Source: Lagopus muta
Lineage: Eukaryota > Chordata > Aves > Galliformes > Phasianidae
NCBI RefSeq assembly: GCF_023343835.1
Contig: NC_064437.1
Coordinates: forward strand, 46,902,967-46,966,966
Length of the DNA stretch: 64,000 bases
Direction of reading: 5' to 3'
The notes beneath the pieces were generated by a model. The model was not told the DNA's origin. It ran no database searches and saw nothing but the letters and a program-made list of their open reading frames with translations. Below are positions 53,701-64,000 of the stretch, one piece after another. Every line of letters begins with the position of its first letter. Position 1 is the first letter of the stretch. Made by a program: the position numbers and the translations under genes.

Positions 53701-56700
53701 ATACATAGCTGCCTGGGGATCCTCAATGTTCTAGCCTCCATGTCTTTGGGGACAACACCTTCCTTTCCTAACAAAACATTTTTCTGCAGATTACACAAGC
53801 TCTGGTATGTTTAAAGTATTTCAAAAATCATTATTTTCATTCTCCATTTACTGCCATTAAACCTATCAAGGTTTTTCAGAAGTGAATAAAAATAATGGAA
53901 TTAGATATCTTCCTCTAATATAGTTTTACACTGATACATAAGCATACAAGTAACTACCTTTGAGCTCTTTTATCATGTAAACTTTATTCTTACACATGCA
54001 CCATCAGAGTACTTACAGAATACGACATCTGGATTTTTGTATTTGGTACCAGTTTCACCTTTCCTTCACTGGTTAGATTGACATCCACAATTCTATTTGC
54101 ATTGTAACCAATTTCAAGTTTTTTATAAGTCCAAAGGTAATAATCTTCCCCATTTTCATCTGCTTCTCCAACAATGCCTGCACAGGAAACAAGTACAAGC
54201 ATCTATCACAGTTTGTTTTCCAAATATTATACAATTATGTTCAAAAATATAGATTTCCAAAGGTTTGGCAGATAAAAAGCAATATTGCTAAAGCAAAGAG
54301 AACACAGCAGACCCTATGTTTTGCTTTTCAAATGCAGTACCTGGACTATACTTTCAATCACAGTTATCTACAAGAACTGTTTGGCAACGGCTTTTTAACA
54401 CCACAGCACACAGCTACAAATCCTGCGTGAGAAACGTGAAGTAACAATTCCTCTAATGTTATGTGTACTTCTTGCCAGATAAAGAACTACCTGAATATGG
54501 ATTTAGAATGTATAAACACAACTTAGCCTTGGACCTCTGTATCTTCCCATCACCTTGTTCAGTCTTCCCCTCCACTCATTTCTTTCTTTACAAAACTCTG
54601 CTTTCACTGTGCTCTCGTTAGCTGAACCTTCAGCACACACTTTTTGCTCTCAAGATCTTTCTCTCAAGGATCTATAAAGGTGAGGACAGCGAGAGAGTAA
54701 GCAGGTGAAGGATATGAAAAACAGTCTCACAAAGAAGCAGGTGTGTGAAGGAACGGCACTTACATGCTTTAAGTTTTAAGGAGTATTTTTCCTGCCGTAA
54801 TTTTAATTAGGCTCATCAGTTAGAATTGCCTCTCATATGCCACGCACGCAAAACAAGCCCCAGTTCATGCCTATGCCATACAGCCTAACACCTGGGTACC
54901 ACCTGTTCCCATGGTATTAGCAAAATAACAGAACGCCAACCTCCACTCCACGTAAAAGACATTGTGATCAACCAGTATCTGAAGGAGTGAACTCATACAC
55001 AGCTCCATACTTTGGGAGATGGTAGAAAACAGCCATTTCTAGCCACTCCACTGGAAGACAGCAACACAGGCAGAAACAAAAAACTGAATCATTGTATCTG
55101 AATGCACTTAGGAAGAGCTGGTTGCTCCTTTCAGGTCAGAAAATAAAGTGCAAGTCATCAAAAGCCCTCAAACAGCTGTTTGAAGTCATTATATTTAGTT
55201 ACAAACAGTTAATGAAAGGTATTTTTTACCTGGACTTCAGTAAAGTAGAATATGGATATTCTGAGGATTTCCCAATTTTTTTCCCAAATTTAATGATCAT
55301 GCATATGTCACACTGACTTTCACATTAGTAAGCCCCACCAGGGTGGAAAACCATGAAAAACCTAAACCACTACTTTTACTTTGGTTGACTGCCATCACTG
55401 TAAAATGCCAGGAGAAACATGCAGAGTACTTCTTTCTTTACTAGGAATGTGACTGAGATACAAGGGAGGGAGAAAATTGGAGAGTTTAGAAGACACAGAC
55501 ATCATCTCCAACCCAAATACCATTTACTTTAATATCTGAAAGATGAATTTAATCCCAGCAACTTAGTAATATCAAAGAGATGCCTGAGAAACAAAGCTGT
55601 TTTTCACTGTTCATGTAATTCATTAGCATTGGTCCTCCAACTGTTCTTCCAAAGCAGTAATCCTTTTACTTACTTGTATTAGTTAGTTACATAAATTCTA
55701 CAAGCTTGTGAAATTCTTCTAGGAAGGTTAGCCATTGATGACTCCAGGAAAGCCACTAGCACAGTGGGCTGCAATCCTGTAGTTGTAACCTTGTTGTTAA
55801 TGCAGTGCATTACTCACCCCATATTGGCAAGTCATCAATATACATCTGGTACCAATAGTGATTTTTGATAGCATACACAAAGGCTTCTCTTCTTCCTTTG
55901 TCCAAGTCAATCTCACAGTAAGTAGTCTGCATTACATCGTCTGCAAAAAAAAATTAAAGCACTATTAATGATTTATTAAAGAACTGGCTCAAAACGAACA
56001 CGGCCAAGCAGACGGAGGAATGGGCACTGCTGGAGTCTTTGGCTACAATGAAACAGGTAACAGAGAAGGACATTTAAAACAGAACTGTTAAAGCAATTAC
56101 ACAACTGTGCATGTAATTCCACTCTTCCAAATAAAGAAGCTTCCCACTGACTGAACAAGGAATGGTTTCAAAGAATCCTTATGCTATTTTATTAGCACAA
56201 GATCAAAATCCTTTTGTTGACAGTAGCATTATTTGGACAGATACTGAGAACGCTTTTACTTTAACATGAGATATTAAATTATTAGCAAATAAACAAAACT
56301 GCATATGTTATTAACTCTTCTCTTTAGTATTTTCAGGCTCATTGACTGTCCCTGTTGGCACCAGGAACAATCATCATTACAATGTATTGTAAAGTTCTGA
56401 GCAATTTCCAAGAAGAAACAGAAGCAAAGAAAAAAAGGCAGAAAACAGAAGTAGGAACAATGCAAAGAATGCACGAGAGTCTGCGTTTGGAAATAAAATA
56501 AATACATTCTTTGAAGCCAGAAAATTATTTTTCAGCATCTACAATTCACAAGCAATGCTGTTAACAACTATGCGTTCACGCCTCCATTTCCATTTCAAGT
56601 GAAAGGCAGTAAAAGGGCTCACATGTAGAAGAACTCATGCAGCAATGGATTTAGAGACAAAAAAAAACAAAGATAGCTGCTTCTGTGAGAATGTTTTCAC

Positions 56701-59700
56701 TCTCCAGAAGTAGAAAATAAACAGAATGTAAACAGATTCCTGCTTCCCCTTTTGTTATCACTGAGAAGAGCAACCCATTCCTAGTAGATACTCAAAGTAA
56801 AGCTCTACTGTGTATTGAAATTCAGCCTGGTTGAACTTTTCCACATGCTACTGAAATACAAAGCTTAAAAAGAAAATTGAATTACCTGTACAGAAAGAGC
56901 AGTGACAAGCACAGTATTTCCAATACAAAACACAGTTCTTCTGATGACAAGAATTTGTGAAAACAGAAGTACAGGCAGTATCTCTCATCAAGCAAAATTG
57001 ATGTAGAGCCCAGAGAAGCAGGGCAGCAACAAACCAACCAACAGCAGTCCTGCATAGTTGGAGTAATTTCCTATAGCCCAGGACAAAACAGTGTCCCTGG
57101 CTATTTATCCTGTATGCTATTCTGGATGCTACTTCTCTTCCTATTTCTTACGGAAACATTACTTTTTCCATTTTTGTTCCTTGATCCAATAACTGCATTC
57201 CAAGCCTCATAAGCACAATGACAAAAATTACTTTCCAGATTGACATATTAGGCAACAAATATTTCGCTGCTATGAAGTCACTTAGCCAGGAACAAAGAGA
57301 AGAATAATACCATTCTGGTCAGCATTCTGATTGTCCTGACTAAGCATTCATGAGCTACATCCCCAAGATCGATACTGGTACATTTTGGAGAGGTAAGTGA
57401 TTAAAACTGGCACCACAATTTAAACAGACTTACAAATCCAGGTTTCAGCTTCCATTTATGCCTCTGCTGAGCTGGATCCTATACTTTCTGGACAACAACA
57501 ACAACAAAAAAATCCTCTTTTGGCATTTTTTTTCCACTTTAACTGATTATTTGAGTCCAATTGACATCAATTAAATTAAAAAAAAAAAAGCAGCAAATGC
57601 CTACCTTCTGTACTTGTTGCTAAGTAGGGGATTCATTCCTTCCAAAATGCTGGGTACTTTATTATCACTCTTGGGCAGTCCCACACTATACACCAGTAAT
57701 AACCCCTTTCTGATGTTACATTTAATCACGTGGGATTCTTCAACACACAGAGATGAAAATACCCTATGAACTAACATAAGGGTGAAAGTACTTAAAAAAG
57801 ATAAACCAGTGGAGTCTGTTAGATGAAGCACTGCGGAGCACCAGAGCACAGAAACCTGCTCTGGGGGAAGTGCTAAGGGGCCAATTCTTTTTAAGCAGGT
57901 CTCTCTTGCCTGCATGGTTGATCATATGGCTACACAAATGGCACTGGTACCAGCACCACTGAAGAACAACACAAGGACAGGGGGTGAGTGTTACTATTAA
58001 ACTAAAACATAAGCTACACATAAATTCTTTGTTTATAGATCTTCCCCATTTTAGCCTGAATATGACAGCCTTTGTTTGTGGCTATTAATTAAAATTAATG
58101 TAGTATTGGACTATAATCTAATGTCAAGTTCCTTCACGGGCTATCAGACCCCAGGAATTGGCTTTTTGTGCTAACTCAAGTGTGTCACTCTGCATTTAAT
58201 CCTCTGGGAGATAAATACTTTCTTCTGCTGCTGAAAAAAGACTTTGAAGTATCACATGAAGGGAAGGGACTGCACTGATGCTGACAGCAGCATACTACCA
58301 AAAAGTTGTCCTCCATTTTTGGAGATTTTCCTTCCAGTATGCAGAATACCAAGAAGACCTCGCAATGGCATAACCATCAGCTACGGATCAACCATGTCAC
58401 AAATTAATCCAGTGCACTTACACAAAGCCAGTACAATTATTAGAAAGAGCCTTAGCTTATTCTTACAACATATAGATGTGTGATTTTAATAGCATACTTT
58501 CACTTTCAACCATACTATGGTGTACAGTTCCTCCTGCCCCCTGCCAAAACAATTCTTCAGGAAGAAAAGGCAAGGGGAACCAAGATAAGTGCTCAAGTCA
58601 TTAAAAAAAAAACAGTCCTGCTTAAAAAGAGAATACTGAAGATATAACTTAGTTACAGAACAGGATTAGATTGCTAAGCTTAAGTCTGCTGTATGAAATG
58701 ATTAAATGAAAGTAGCTTGGATCAGCATTCAGCAGCTGGGGCAGCTGAAGACTACATCAGCTTTACCAGATCTGAAGCTTTGCCCTCCTAAGATACTTTT
58801 TATCCCAGTCATGGTTACAAGAGGAATGTAAACTTAGTGATAGCTACTATGTAGTCACAGATATCACTGTCTATAAAACAACACCTGCTAAAATATTCCT
58901 GCTATACAAAACAGCTTTACTAACATCAGTAACACAGTAACGAAGCTTTAAAGATAAGCAAGACCCAGGAGGGGCCCTTATGTCACATTTCAGATTTTCT
59001 ATAACATCTGATCAATTAGGTTTCATTCAGACGTGTAAATAGTACAAAATCTGGTATCTGACCATCTCCCAGTACAACACTGAACATCACCCTGAACAGC
59101 CAGCATAGAGATGATACAGAAGAGCAGTTCTGGGCAAGGAGTTCTCATTCAGAAGTGCACTTATTCAACACCAATTCTAAATAAGAGCAAAATTTAAATA
59201 TGTTTTTTTAAAAAAATCCTTTCTTCTTTACACTCACCTTTGCTAATTGCTATTGTGTTAATGACAACACCAAAAATTAATTTTCTAATTAAAGTTGCTA
59301 TGATGGCAACGTTCAGTATGTTTAGTAATTCACTAGGTCTCTGATGTAATGTATAGAGGATGACAATTCAACTGCTTAAGTCCTAATAACTACAATGAAT
59401 TTATGCTTGTTACTATGAAAGCTGAAAAAAAAATAAAGAAACACAAATTACAGAGAATAAAACAGAGTTGACTCCCATTCAGGTTTCTTTAATGAATCTG
59501 ACACTAAAAGCATTACACCACCTCCTAATGAAGAAGCTGCTGGATGCTGAGGACACAAACTGCAGAAGTGCACAGGCACAGCTCCCCTGCTTGTGCTCAC
59601 ATGCGTAGGCATCAAACAGCCATCACATACCATCTACCTTATAGACAACATCTGACCTGTAGCCACTTTGTTTAGGAGTTAAATTCACTACAAGTCCCAT

Positions 59701-62628
59701 ACAGATTAACAATGAACAAAGAGCAGAAATGGGTTGCTAAATAAATGCAAAAAAAAAAGTAATAATTAATATAGGACATAGAATTCTCTATGTGTGCCAC
59801 TACCGTATCAATCACACTTAAAAAAGACTAAAACATCCACTTAATTCTAAAAATAAAAAATAAAAAAAGAACAACCAACCAATCTAAACAACTATGACTC
59901 TCTACTCTACTATGCTCATTCACTTCCTGTTCTGAATGACATGGGCAGTCTTCACAAAAACATGCCCCAACGGAGCATCCAGATACTAGTATGGGCCAGC
60001 AATACAATTAGAGATGTAAAAGGCACATGAAGAAATATTCTGGGCAGAAGATAAGCACCATAAGCCCTGGAGAAATTGCCCTCAATTTTTCACCCTAAAG
60101 AATATTTGAAAAATATCTAGAGCTTTTTGTGTAAAAACATCAGCTCAAGGAGTTTTGGATCAGAATTGTCAAAGGAAAATAAAACCTAAGGAAAATCTGT
60201 TAAGATCCACGAAAGGAAACAGACATACAAAACTGGCAGGGACATCATCAAAATCAAACCAATCACAAGGTACAAAAACCAATGCACTTTCCCTCTTCTG
60301 AATTCTTGTTAGTCTGCAATAAACCCATCTTCATTGCAAAAGACCTCTCCTAAGCAAAGAGGAATGGTACCAATTTCTGCATTGAGGAGGTGGAAGTTCA
60401 GAGTCACTTAAGCTCTACTTACCTTTGTATAAGAAAACAGGCATTCTGTATCTTTTTTCTAAGAGTTGTATGAGTACCACTGAAACAAACACATTAATTT
60501 CTCCATTATCAAAGCATTTTATAGAAGCATTTGAGACTGTATTCACAGTAGAAAGGCAGAAAAACACCCTGGAAGGATGAACATGAAACTACAGGCCATA
60601 AAGAGCAGCAGAAGATGAATCAAAACTTCACTCTACTTCATCTGTTCTCCCAAGTAGAACCAGCTTCACAAACTTAAGCCAGACTAGGGCACATACTTCT
60701 GGGACAGCAGAGGCTCTAGGCTTTTTCCACCTCTGCAGAAGAAACTTTTCCAAGCATTTCAACCAGCTGCTGAAGTTAAGCCAGTTCATCTCCTTTCCTT
60801 GACATCACATCAGCACTTCCTCTATAAAAGTAGACTAAGTTACTACCTCCAGGTCCACAAGGAAAAGACAGGTCTGAGAAGTGCTGAGCAGTGAGGATCA
60901 GCACAACCTGCTGCAGTACTCCTAGACTGCAATAGCAAGAAGTTGATAATGACAGGGAAATAAATTAACCATGGCTAATTTTCAGAAAACAAGCTGGGGG
61001 AGGGGGGAATAAAATCACGAAATAAACCTTATTTTGTTTTACAAAAAGGATGGAGAAAGAGTCCCATTGGTAACAGTATTTATGCCTTTTCAATCTGGTG
61101 CATCATCTAGAGCATATGCTTGTCCTTGGAATAACACAATCTCTTTGCAGAGATGCAACAAAGAGAGTAAAAATTAAACATAACAGGCTGTAAAAATAAA
61201 TACTTATTGTATTCAGACAACAGAAGCTTGGCTTAATCTTCACAATCACGTTGAATTGCTGCCAGTTGCCCTCTGTGTTTTTAGCAGTTTGTTTCTGAAC
61301 CTCTTCTACACAGTTTGGCAGGAAAGCTATTTCCCTCACACTGATCAAAATTTTCAGCAGGCTGTAAGTTCTGCAAAGAAACAATAGGGCTGTTTTCTGG
61401 TGTTTATACAGGCACACCTCATTTTTTCAAGGAAAGATTCAACTCCAAACTCCTTTAATGCTGAGATGCAACCACTTATGTGATATACAACTTTCTGAAG
61501 AATGTATGGTTTTAACAAAATCATAATTATTTATTCAATTTACCAATTTATAAGAGATAATCAATTTATAAGAGAAGTATAATAATGAGGTTTTCAATTT
61601 TGGATAAAACTTTGTAGACTACAGTCCCCTCTGAAGGCAAATGGTCAGACAAAAGATACTATACTTAAGTTCTTTACCCAGTAAGAACCAGCGATGCAAT
61701 AACAACACTACATATATGTAACAATACAAACATTAATTTCCAAGTTGGATTAAACACAAATGTTAAATTTGATACAAACAAAAGAAATCTGTTATATGAA
61801 GCTCTGCAACTACTAATTATACAGCACATGGAAGGTCATTGGGTACCAAAGAACACAGTTCAAAGAAATTCAGTGGTAGAAGACTCAGTCCCTAACACCA
61901 ATAAATGTATCTGCAAAAAGAAGCTAGAGCCACCGTATTTCAATAGAAGTAAATTCATCAAAGGTATTTTAAAGGTAGACAGCAAACAGACAGATACAGT
62001 AACTAATCTAGTGCTAGATCAGAACTCAGGAGATGCTGAGCACCTGCTTCTCCTTTTCAATCACAAAGATATGCAAGTATTCAACACCACAGAAAAAAAA
62101 CTCAGAATTGATAACTCCAGAATAATCACAGTAACTATATTCTTAATCATTCATATGCAGAAACCTCATTTTTATTCTATAAAACATACTCATTTCTCTC
62201 AGAAAATTTATCTTCTGTGAGCACCTTCTTTAAGGGTCATACAGATGGAAACTTTGTAAACTGAACACTCAGCAGTAGCAGGCAACCTTGCAGGGCTTCT
62301 GAAACAAGGTGAAAGACACCCAGCTGCTGGCAGCAGCTAACTTTCAACTCTTTTAACTTCAAAATCTAATTCTATGGGTTTGTGTGTTTTTGATTGCTTG
62401 TTTTAAGCGACTGTGTGCTTTCACGTGCTTACCTTTGAATTTGATGTCAAGACCACTAAATTCCAATTCTACTCCTTGAAGTGCTTCTCCTAGGGTTTCG
62501 TGGTAATGGCTGATGCTTTTTTTTGATCCCACGCAGAAAGGAAGAGAGAAATATTTGTATGTTTCTTGGCGATTGTGATAAGGTCCTACTGTATTCATCC
62601 ATAAAACAACTTCCTCTTTATCTTGGTA
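29655..62628 (-). CDS. TM9SF3: TM9SF3, transmembrane 9 superfamily member 3 (exons 2-15, spliced; exon 1 outside window)
   Basis: Nonaspanin (EMP70/TM9SF) family protein of the Golgi and endosomal membranes; the family is linked to membrane-protein sorting and glycan maturation, but the exact activity of this member is poorly defined. Fourteen exons carry 1668 coding bases (555 residues plus stop), all with AG acceptors and GT donors and matching phases. Numbering assumes a 34-residue exon 1 as I recall for human. Residues 35 to about 220 form the lumenal domain with a sequon at N174 (NLT). Nine hydrophobic spans follow, near 223-244, 289-313, 322-344, 359-382, 396-416, 446-470, 481-506, 519-538 and 546-570. 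An acidic cytosolic loop (EEEMDD) lies between spans 1 and 2. The tail ends VKID, a KxD COPI-binding signal. The sequence is nearly identical to remembered human TM9SF3, so the name is secure. The start codon and signal peptide are not in the window. Confidence 0.97.
29723..34201 (-). other. TM9SF3 intron 14
   Basis: A 4.5-kb intron before the last exon. It holds a T8A13 inverted homopolymer at 30349-30369 preceded by GTTT-like repeats, a T-rich stretch at 31867-31890 and an A17 run at 33600-33616. No exon or RNA gene is recognised. Confidence 0.85.
34202..34278 (-). CDS. TM9SF3: TM9SF3 exon 14 (span 9)
   Basis: A 77-base exon coding residues 543-567 ([20 protein letters not shown] ...), the first part of span 9. 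The acceptor is tttcag|GATG and the donor TGTG|GTAAGT. Confidence 0.97.
34279..34376 (-). other. TM9SF3 intron 13 (98 bases)
   Basis: Very short intron with GTAAGT donor and a pyrimidine-rich acceptor (ctttttcag). Nothing else is seen in it. Confidence 0.9.
34377..34460 (-). CDS. TM9SF3: TM9SF3 exon 13 (span 8)
   Basis: An 84-base exon coding residues 515-541 ([20 protein letters not shown] ...), span 8 with a tyrosine/phenylalanine-rich end (YYYFFKT). The acceptor is tttcag|GCAG and the donor CAAA|GTAAGT. The following intron is 98 bases long. Confidence 0.97.
34461..34866 (-). other. TM9SF3 intron 12
   Basis: A 406-base intron with a GTAAGT donor and acceptor tttcag. A (CA)n microsatellite of about eight units lies at 34470-34487, close to the exon 13 acceptor. 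Confidence 0.9.
34867..35013 (-). CDS. TM9SF3: TM9SF3 exon 12 (span 7)
   Basis: Codes residues 466-513 with split codons at both ends. It finishes span 6 ([10 protein letters not shown]) and carries the long, valine-rich span 7 ([20 protein letters not shown]), ending LLNAEDYR. The acceptor is tgcag|GTA and the donor GGTG|GTAAGT. Confidence 0.97.
35105..35173 (-). CDS. TM9SF3: TM9SF3 exon 11 (span 6)
   Basis: A 69-base exon coding residues 443-464 ([20 protein letters not shown] ...), most of span 6. The acceptor is tttcag|G and the donor AAAT|GTGAGT. It is separated from exon 12 by an intron of only 91 bases. Confidence 0.97.
35174..36712 (-). other. TM9SF3 intron 10
   Basis: A 1.5-kb intron whose donor starts GTAAAAAAAA. 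A T12 run lies near 35818-35829. Nothing else is recognised. Confidence 0.88.
36713..36852 (-). CDS. TM9SF3: TM9SF3 exon 10 (span 5)
   Basis: Codes residues 396-441 plus two bases of codon 442 ([18 protein letters not shown] ... PRPIPEKK). It contains span 5 and a second sequon, N419 (NLS). The acceptor is ttcag|GTG. The donor is AATG|GTAAAA, in an A-rich context and without the usual +5 G: the weakest donor in the gene. Confidence 0.96.
36853..44958 (-). other. TM9SF3 intron 9
   Basis: The largest complete intron of the gene in this window (8.1 kb). It holds T homopolymers at 39394-39411 and 44564-44588 and an A-run near 44346-44357. No CR1 copy, exon or RNA gene is recognised. Confidence 0.85.
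44564..44588 (+). repeat. T25 homopolymer
   Basis: Twenty-five T in TM9SF3 intron 9, about 0.4 kb downstream of exon 9 in transcript sense, where it reads as A25. Confidence 0.92.
44959..45089 (-). CDS. TM9SF3: TM9SF3 exon 9 (span 4)
   Basis: Codes G352 (part) through M395 ([20 protein letters not shown] ... PFGTM), covering span 4. The acceptor is ttacag|GA and the donor CATG|GTGAGT, leaving phase 0. Confidence 0.97.
45090..46545 (-). other. TM9SF3 intron 8
   Basis: A 1.5-kb intron bounded by GTAAGT and ttacag. No element is recognised in it. Confidence 0.88.
46546..46640 (-). CDS. TM9SF3: TM9SF3 exon 8 (span 3)
   Basis: Codes residues 320-351 plus one base of codon 352 ([20 protein letters not shown] ...). 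It holds span 3 and the family signature around [14 protein letters not shown]. The acceptor is ttgtag|GAG and the donor GGAG|GTAAGT. Confidence 0.97.
47550..47738 (+). mobile_element. CR1 LINE 3' fragment in TM9SF3 intron 7
   Basis: Reads GGCTGCCCAGAGAGTTTGTG, GATGCCCCATCCCTGGAAGT, then GAGGTTCCTTCCAACCCCGG and two octamers (ATTCTGTG). Sense is plus, opposite to the host gene. No coding capacity remains. Confidence 0.9.
47752..47795 (+). repeat. 22-bp imperfect tandem duplication
   Basis: Two adjacent copies of ATTTCTATTTTAGAAAGCTAG-like sequence (both end TTTAGAAAGCTAG), directly after the CR1 tail in TM9SF3 intron 7. Confidence 0.85.
49384..49550 (-). CDS. TM9SF3: TM9SF3 exon 7 (span 2)
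   Basis: Codes residues 265-319 plus two bases of codon 320. It holds the conserved [20 protein letters not shown] loop of the family (here RPSSHP) and the second span ([17 protein letters not shown]). The acceptor is ttcctag|GAC and the donor CAGA|GTAAGT. Confidence 0.97.
49551..50046 (-). other. TM9SF3 intron 6
   Basis: A 496-base intron with donor GTAAGA and acceptor ttcctag. Nothing further is seen. Confidence 0.9.
50047..50178 (-). CDS. TM9SF3: TM9SF3 exon 6 (membrane span 1)
   Basis: A 132-base, phase-0 exon coding residues 221-264. It carries the first transmembrane span ([18 protein letters not shown]) followed by a basic [12 protein letters not shown] stretch and the acidic EEEMDDM of the cytosolic loop. 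The acceptor is ttgtag|ATT and the donor TATG|GTAAGA. Confidence 0.97.
50179..51933 (-). other. TM9SF3 intron 5
   Basis: A 1.75-kb intron with donor GTATGT; A-runs lie near 50519-50529 and 51540-51554. No coding sequence is recognised. Confidence 0.88.
51934..52011 (-). CDS. TM9SF3: TM9SF3 exon 5
   Basis: A 78-base, phase-0 exon coding residues 195-220 ([19 protein letters not shown] ...), the lumenal stretch before the first membrane span. The acceptor is ctttag|GTG and the donor CAGA|GTATGT. Being in frame at both ends, it could be skipped without a frameshift. Confidence 0.96.
52012..54016 (-). other. TM9SF3 intron 4
   Basis: A 2.0-kb intron; AT-rich single-copy-looking sequence with no recognised element. 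Confidence 0.88.
54017..54177 (-). CDS. TM9SF3: TM9SF3 exon 4
   Basis: Codes the end of G141 through S194 ([15 protein letters not shown] ... IQMSYS). It contains the N174 sequon NLT, a likely N-glycosylation site in the lumenal domain. The acceptor is gtgcag|GC and the donor TTCT|GTAAGT; it ends in phase 0. Confidence 0.97.
54178..55817 (-). other. TM9SF3 intron 3
   Basis: A 1.6-kb intron with donor GTGAGT. Nothing is recognised in it. Confidence 0.88.
55818..55940 (-). CDS. TM9SF3: TM9SF3 exon 3
   Basis: Codes residues 100-140 plus one base of codon 141 (lumenal domain, [12 protein letters not shown] ... DLPIWG). The acceptor is ttgcag|ACG and the donor TGGG|GTGAGT. It is the most divergent coding exon against the human protein as I remember it (QTT for PAT, KGRREA for KEKRDA); the rest is conserved. 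Confidence 0.95.
55941..62432 (-). other. TM9SF3 intron 2
   Basis: A 6.5-kb intron. It holds A/T homopolymers, an imperfect direct repeat at 61544-61575, and no exon or transposon that I recognise. Confidence 0.85.
61544..61575 (+). repeat. 14-bp direct repeat, 18-bp period
   Basis: CAATTTATAAGAGA occurs at 61544-61557 and again at 61562-61575 in TM9SF3 intron 2; a small local duplication. Confidence 0.9.
62433..62628 (-). CDS. TM9SF3: TM9SF3 exon 2
   Basis: Codes residues 35-99 plus the first base of codon 100; it opens with [10 protein letters not shown] in phase 0 and ends GLDIKFK. The acceptor is cttccag|TAC and the donor AAAG|GTAAGC. This is the start of the mature lumenal domain, rich in aromatic and polar residues ([12 protein letters not shown]). 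The initiator must lie upstream, because the reading frame enters from a splice acceptor. Confidence 0.97.
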
Positions 62629-64000
62629 CTGGAAGACAAAGTTTATTGAGTTAGATGAGAATCCCAGCAGAATAAAAACATTCTAGAAGCTTTCCCATTC
62701 ATACAGCTAGTAAAGCAGGGTAGTTCAATCACAATAAACAGTTACTTTTAAAGACAATCTGCTGTTATCTTTTGGATGAGAGTAGATACAGAACAGGATT
62801 TTTTAGCCTGCTTTCCATTGAAATAAAGGATTTAGCCGAGAGCCTACCATTAAGTATCAAAAGAGGGGGATGCGTCACACAAATTTGAAAGAGAAACAGA
62901 AGATGTAAAGAGAAGAACTGAGGAAAAGCAGAAACTGCAAACTAACTTTGTACAGGTTTTGGGGAAACATGCACCAGTTGAAAGCAAAACTCCATGCACC
63001 TCCACTCAGAGAAAGAAAGTATCAAAATTTGTTAAACAGAATCTTAGCAAGCAAATTAGACAACAACCCATGGCGACAGACACATGGTGCTTCCCTAAAA
63101 CACATCTCTTCATTGTTGTGACGGTATAAATTACGTACAGAATCGCGAGGAGCACGCAGTGCCTTACAGGAAGCACTACAGCTCAACTGAGGCACACCTA
63201 CAGGAGCCAAAAGACAGAACCGTCAGACAGAAGAACTGTTACTTTGATACATCTCCAACATTCTCTCTGAAAAGCCAGACAGGCAATGAGTCTGGTGGCT
63301 GTCATGAAATTCTTTGTGGAAAGAACCGCCTTCAACTTTCCACAGCTACTGTCAGCCAGCAAAAATCACTCCTTGGCTAGCAGCCACTGGGCTTTTTTGG
63401 TCGCTGTTTAAGAAAAGTTCTTATCACTATTCATCTATCAGTATTCCAACTCTGCCTAAATTCAAGAGAATTAAGTGATTTGAAATCACTACTTGTGCTG
63501 CATCCAAATATACCTGGATTAGATACCAGATTTGCAGGTAACTACAAAGCCTCACACATCCAAAACAATTCCTTCTTTACTGTAGACTGGGAGGCAATGA
63601 TCTAACTTCTCAGGCAGAAAGAAACTGGCTGCAACCATGCACACCTGCAAACACGTTCATCGTACAGATCCTGGTTTGGTACACTACATAAGAATAAAGT
63701 ACTATTTTAAGGCCAATTTGCAAATACCAAACACTCCAGAGATGAAACAAAAGTCAACTGTTAATAAGCCTCTTTCATAGAGTAGAGCTGAGATATTTAA
63801 TATAACTCTCCACCCCCCCTTTTTAACAAATGAAGAAGTGTTCTTCAACTGCACTTAATTTGAATAACCACTGTCATACCAACATGTTAACTCAGACATA
63901 ATCAGCTATACTTGGAATGCAATAAATTCTACAGATATGATGCTTAAAAGCTGAAGTCAACAATTTAAACAGGCATATTTTGGGAAATATACTCCTTTAT
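62629..64000 (-). other. TM9SF3 intron 1, 3' part
   Basis: Sequence upstream of the exon 2 acceptor. No frame resembling the expected signal-peptide exon is present, and there is no CpG island, so exon 1 and the promoter lie beyond position 64000. Confidence 0.85.

Noticed and set aside
61828..62220. Plus-strand 130-residue frame in TM9SF3 intron 2
   Set aside because: Antisense to the intron, no recognisable family and AT-driven composition.
1..64000. Bacterial-type features, CRISPR arrays, operons, tRNA or rRNA genes, endogenous viral genes
   Set aside because: None seen. The repeats are CR1 or simple, and the coding sequence is spliced vertebrate type. No cloverleaf or viral protein motif was recognised by eye.

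Overview
The window looks like nuclear DNA of a bird, most likely a galliform such as chicken. The evidence is several 5'-truncated CR1 LINE fragments with the typical avian octamer tail (ATTCTATG-like), compact vertebrate introns with GT/AG borders, a CpG-island promoter, and the neighbouring pair TLL2 and TM9SF3, adjacent and on one strand as I recall from human chromosome 10. The species is inferred; bird-type vertebrate DNA is well supported. Almost all unspliced reading frames are chance frames in introns or intergenic DNA.

Layout: (1) Positions 1-21180 are read as the 5' part of TLL2 intron 1 (minus strand). It holds three CR1 copies, one short CR1 tail, simple repeats and no exon I can recognise. 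(2) Positions 21181-21310 are the coding part of TLL2 exon 1, in a CpG island (about 20870-21650) with Sp1-like and CCAAT-box motifs just upstream. (3) From about 21650 to 26790 lies intergenic DNA with a 34-base A tract. (4) From about 26790 to beyond the right edge lies TM9SF3 (minus strand): 3' UTR, exon 15 at 29655-29722, and exons 14 to 2 up to 62628. Exon 1, with the start codon and signal peptide, is beyond position 64000.

The fourteen TM9SF3 exons sum to 1668 coding bases (555 codons plus stop) with compatible phases at every junction. With a 34-residue exon 1, as I recall for human, this gives the usual 589 residues. The protein is a nine-pass endomembrane protein (nonaspanin/EMP70 family) with a C-terminal KxD COPI-type retention signal. 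TLL2 encodes a secreted tolloid-family metalloprotease, of which only the signal peptide and the start of the prodomain are here. The genes are unrelated in function and are linked only by position and strand.

I found no sign of a new biological system. The most useful leads are a weak, A-rich splice donor at TM9SF3 exon 10, the short acidic segment of TLL2 exon 1, a perfect 13-bp foldback at a CR1 junction, a perfect 22-bp palindrome in TLL2 intron 1, and alternative polyadenylation candidates for TM9SF3.
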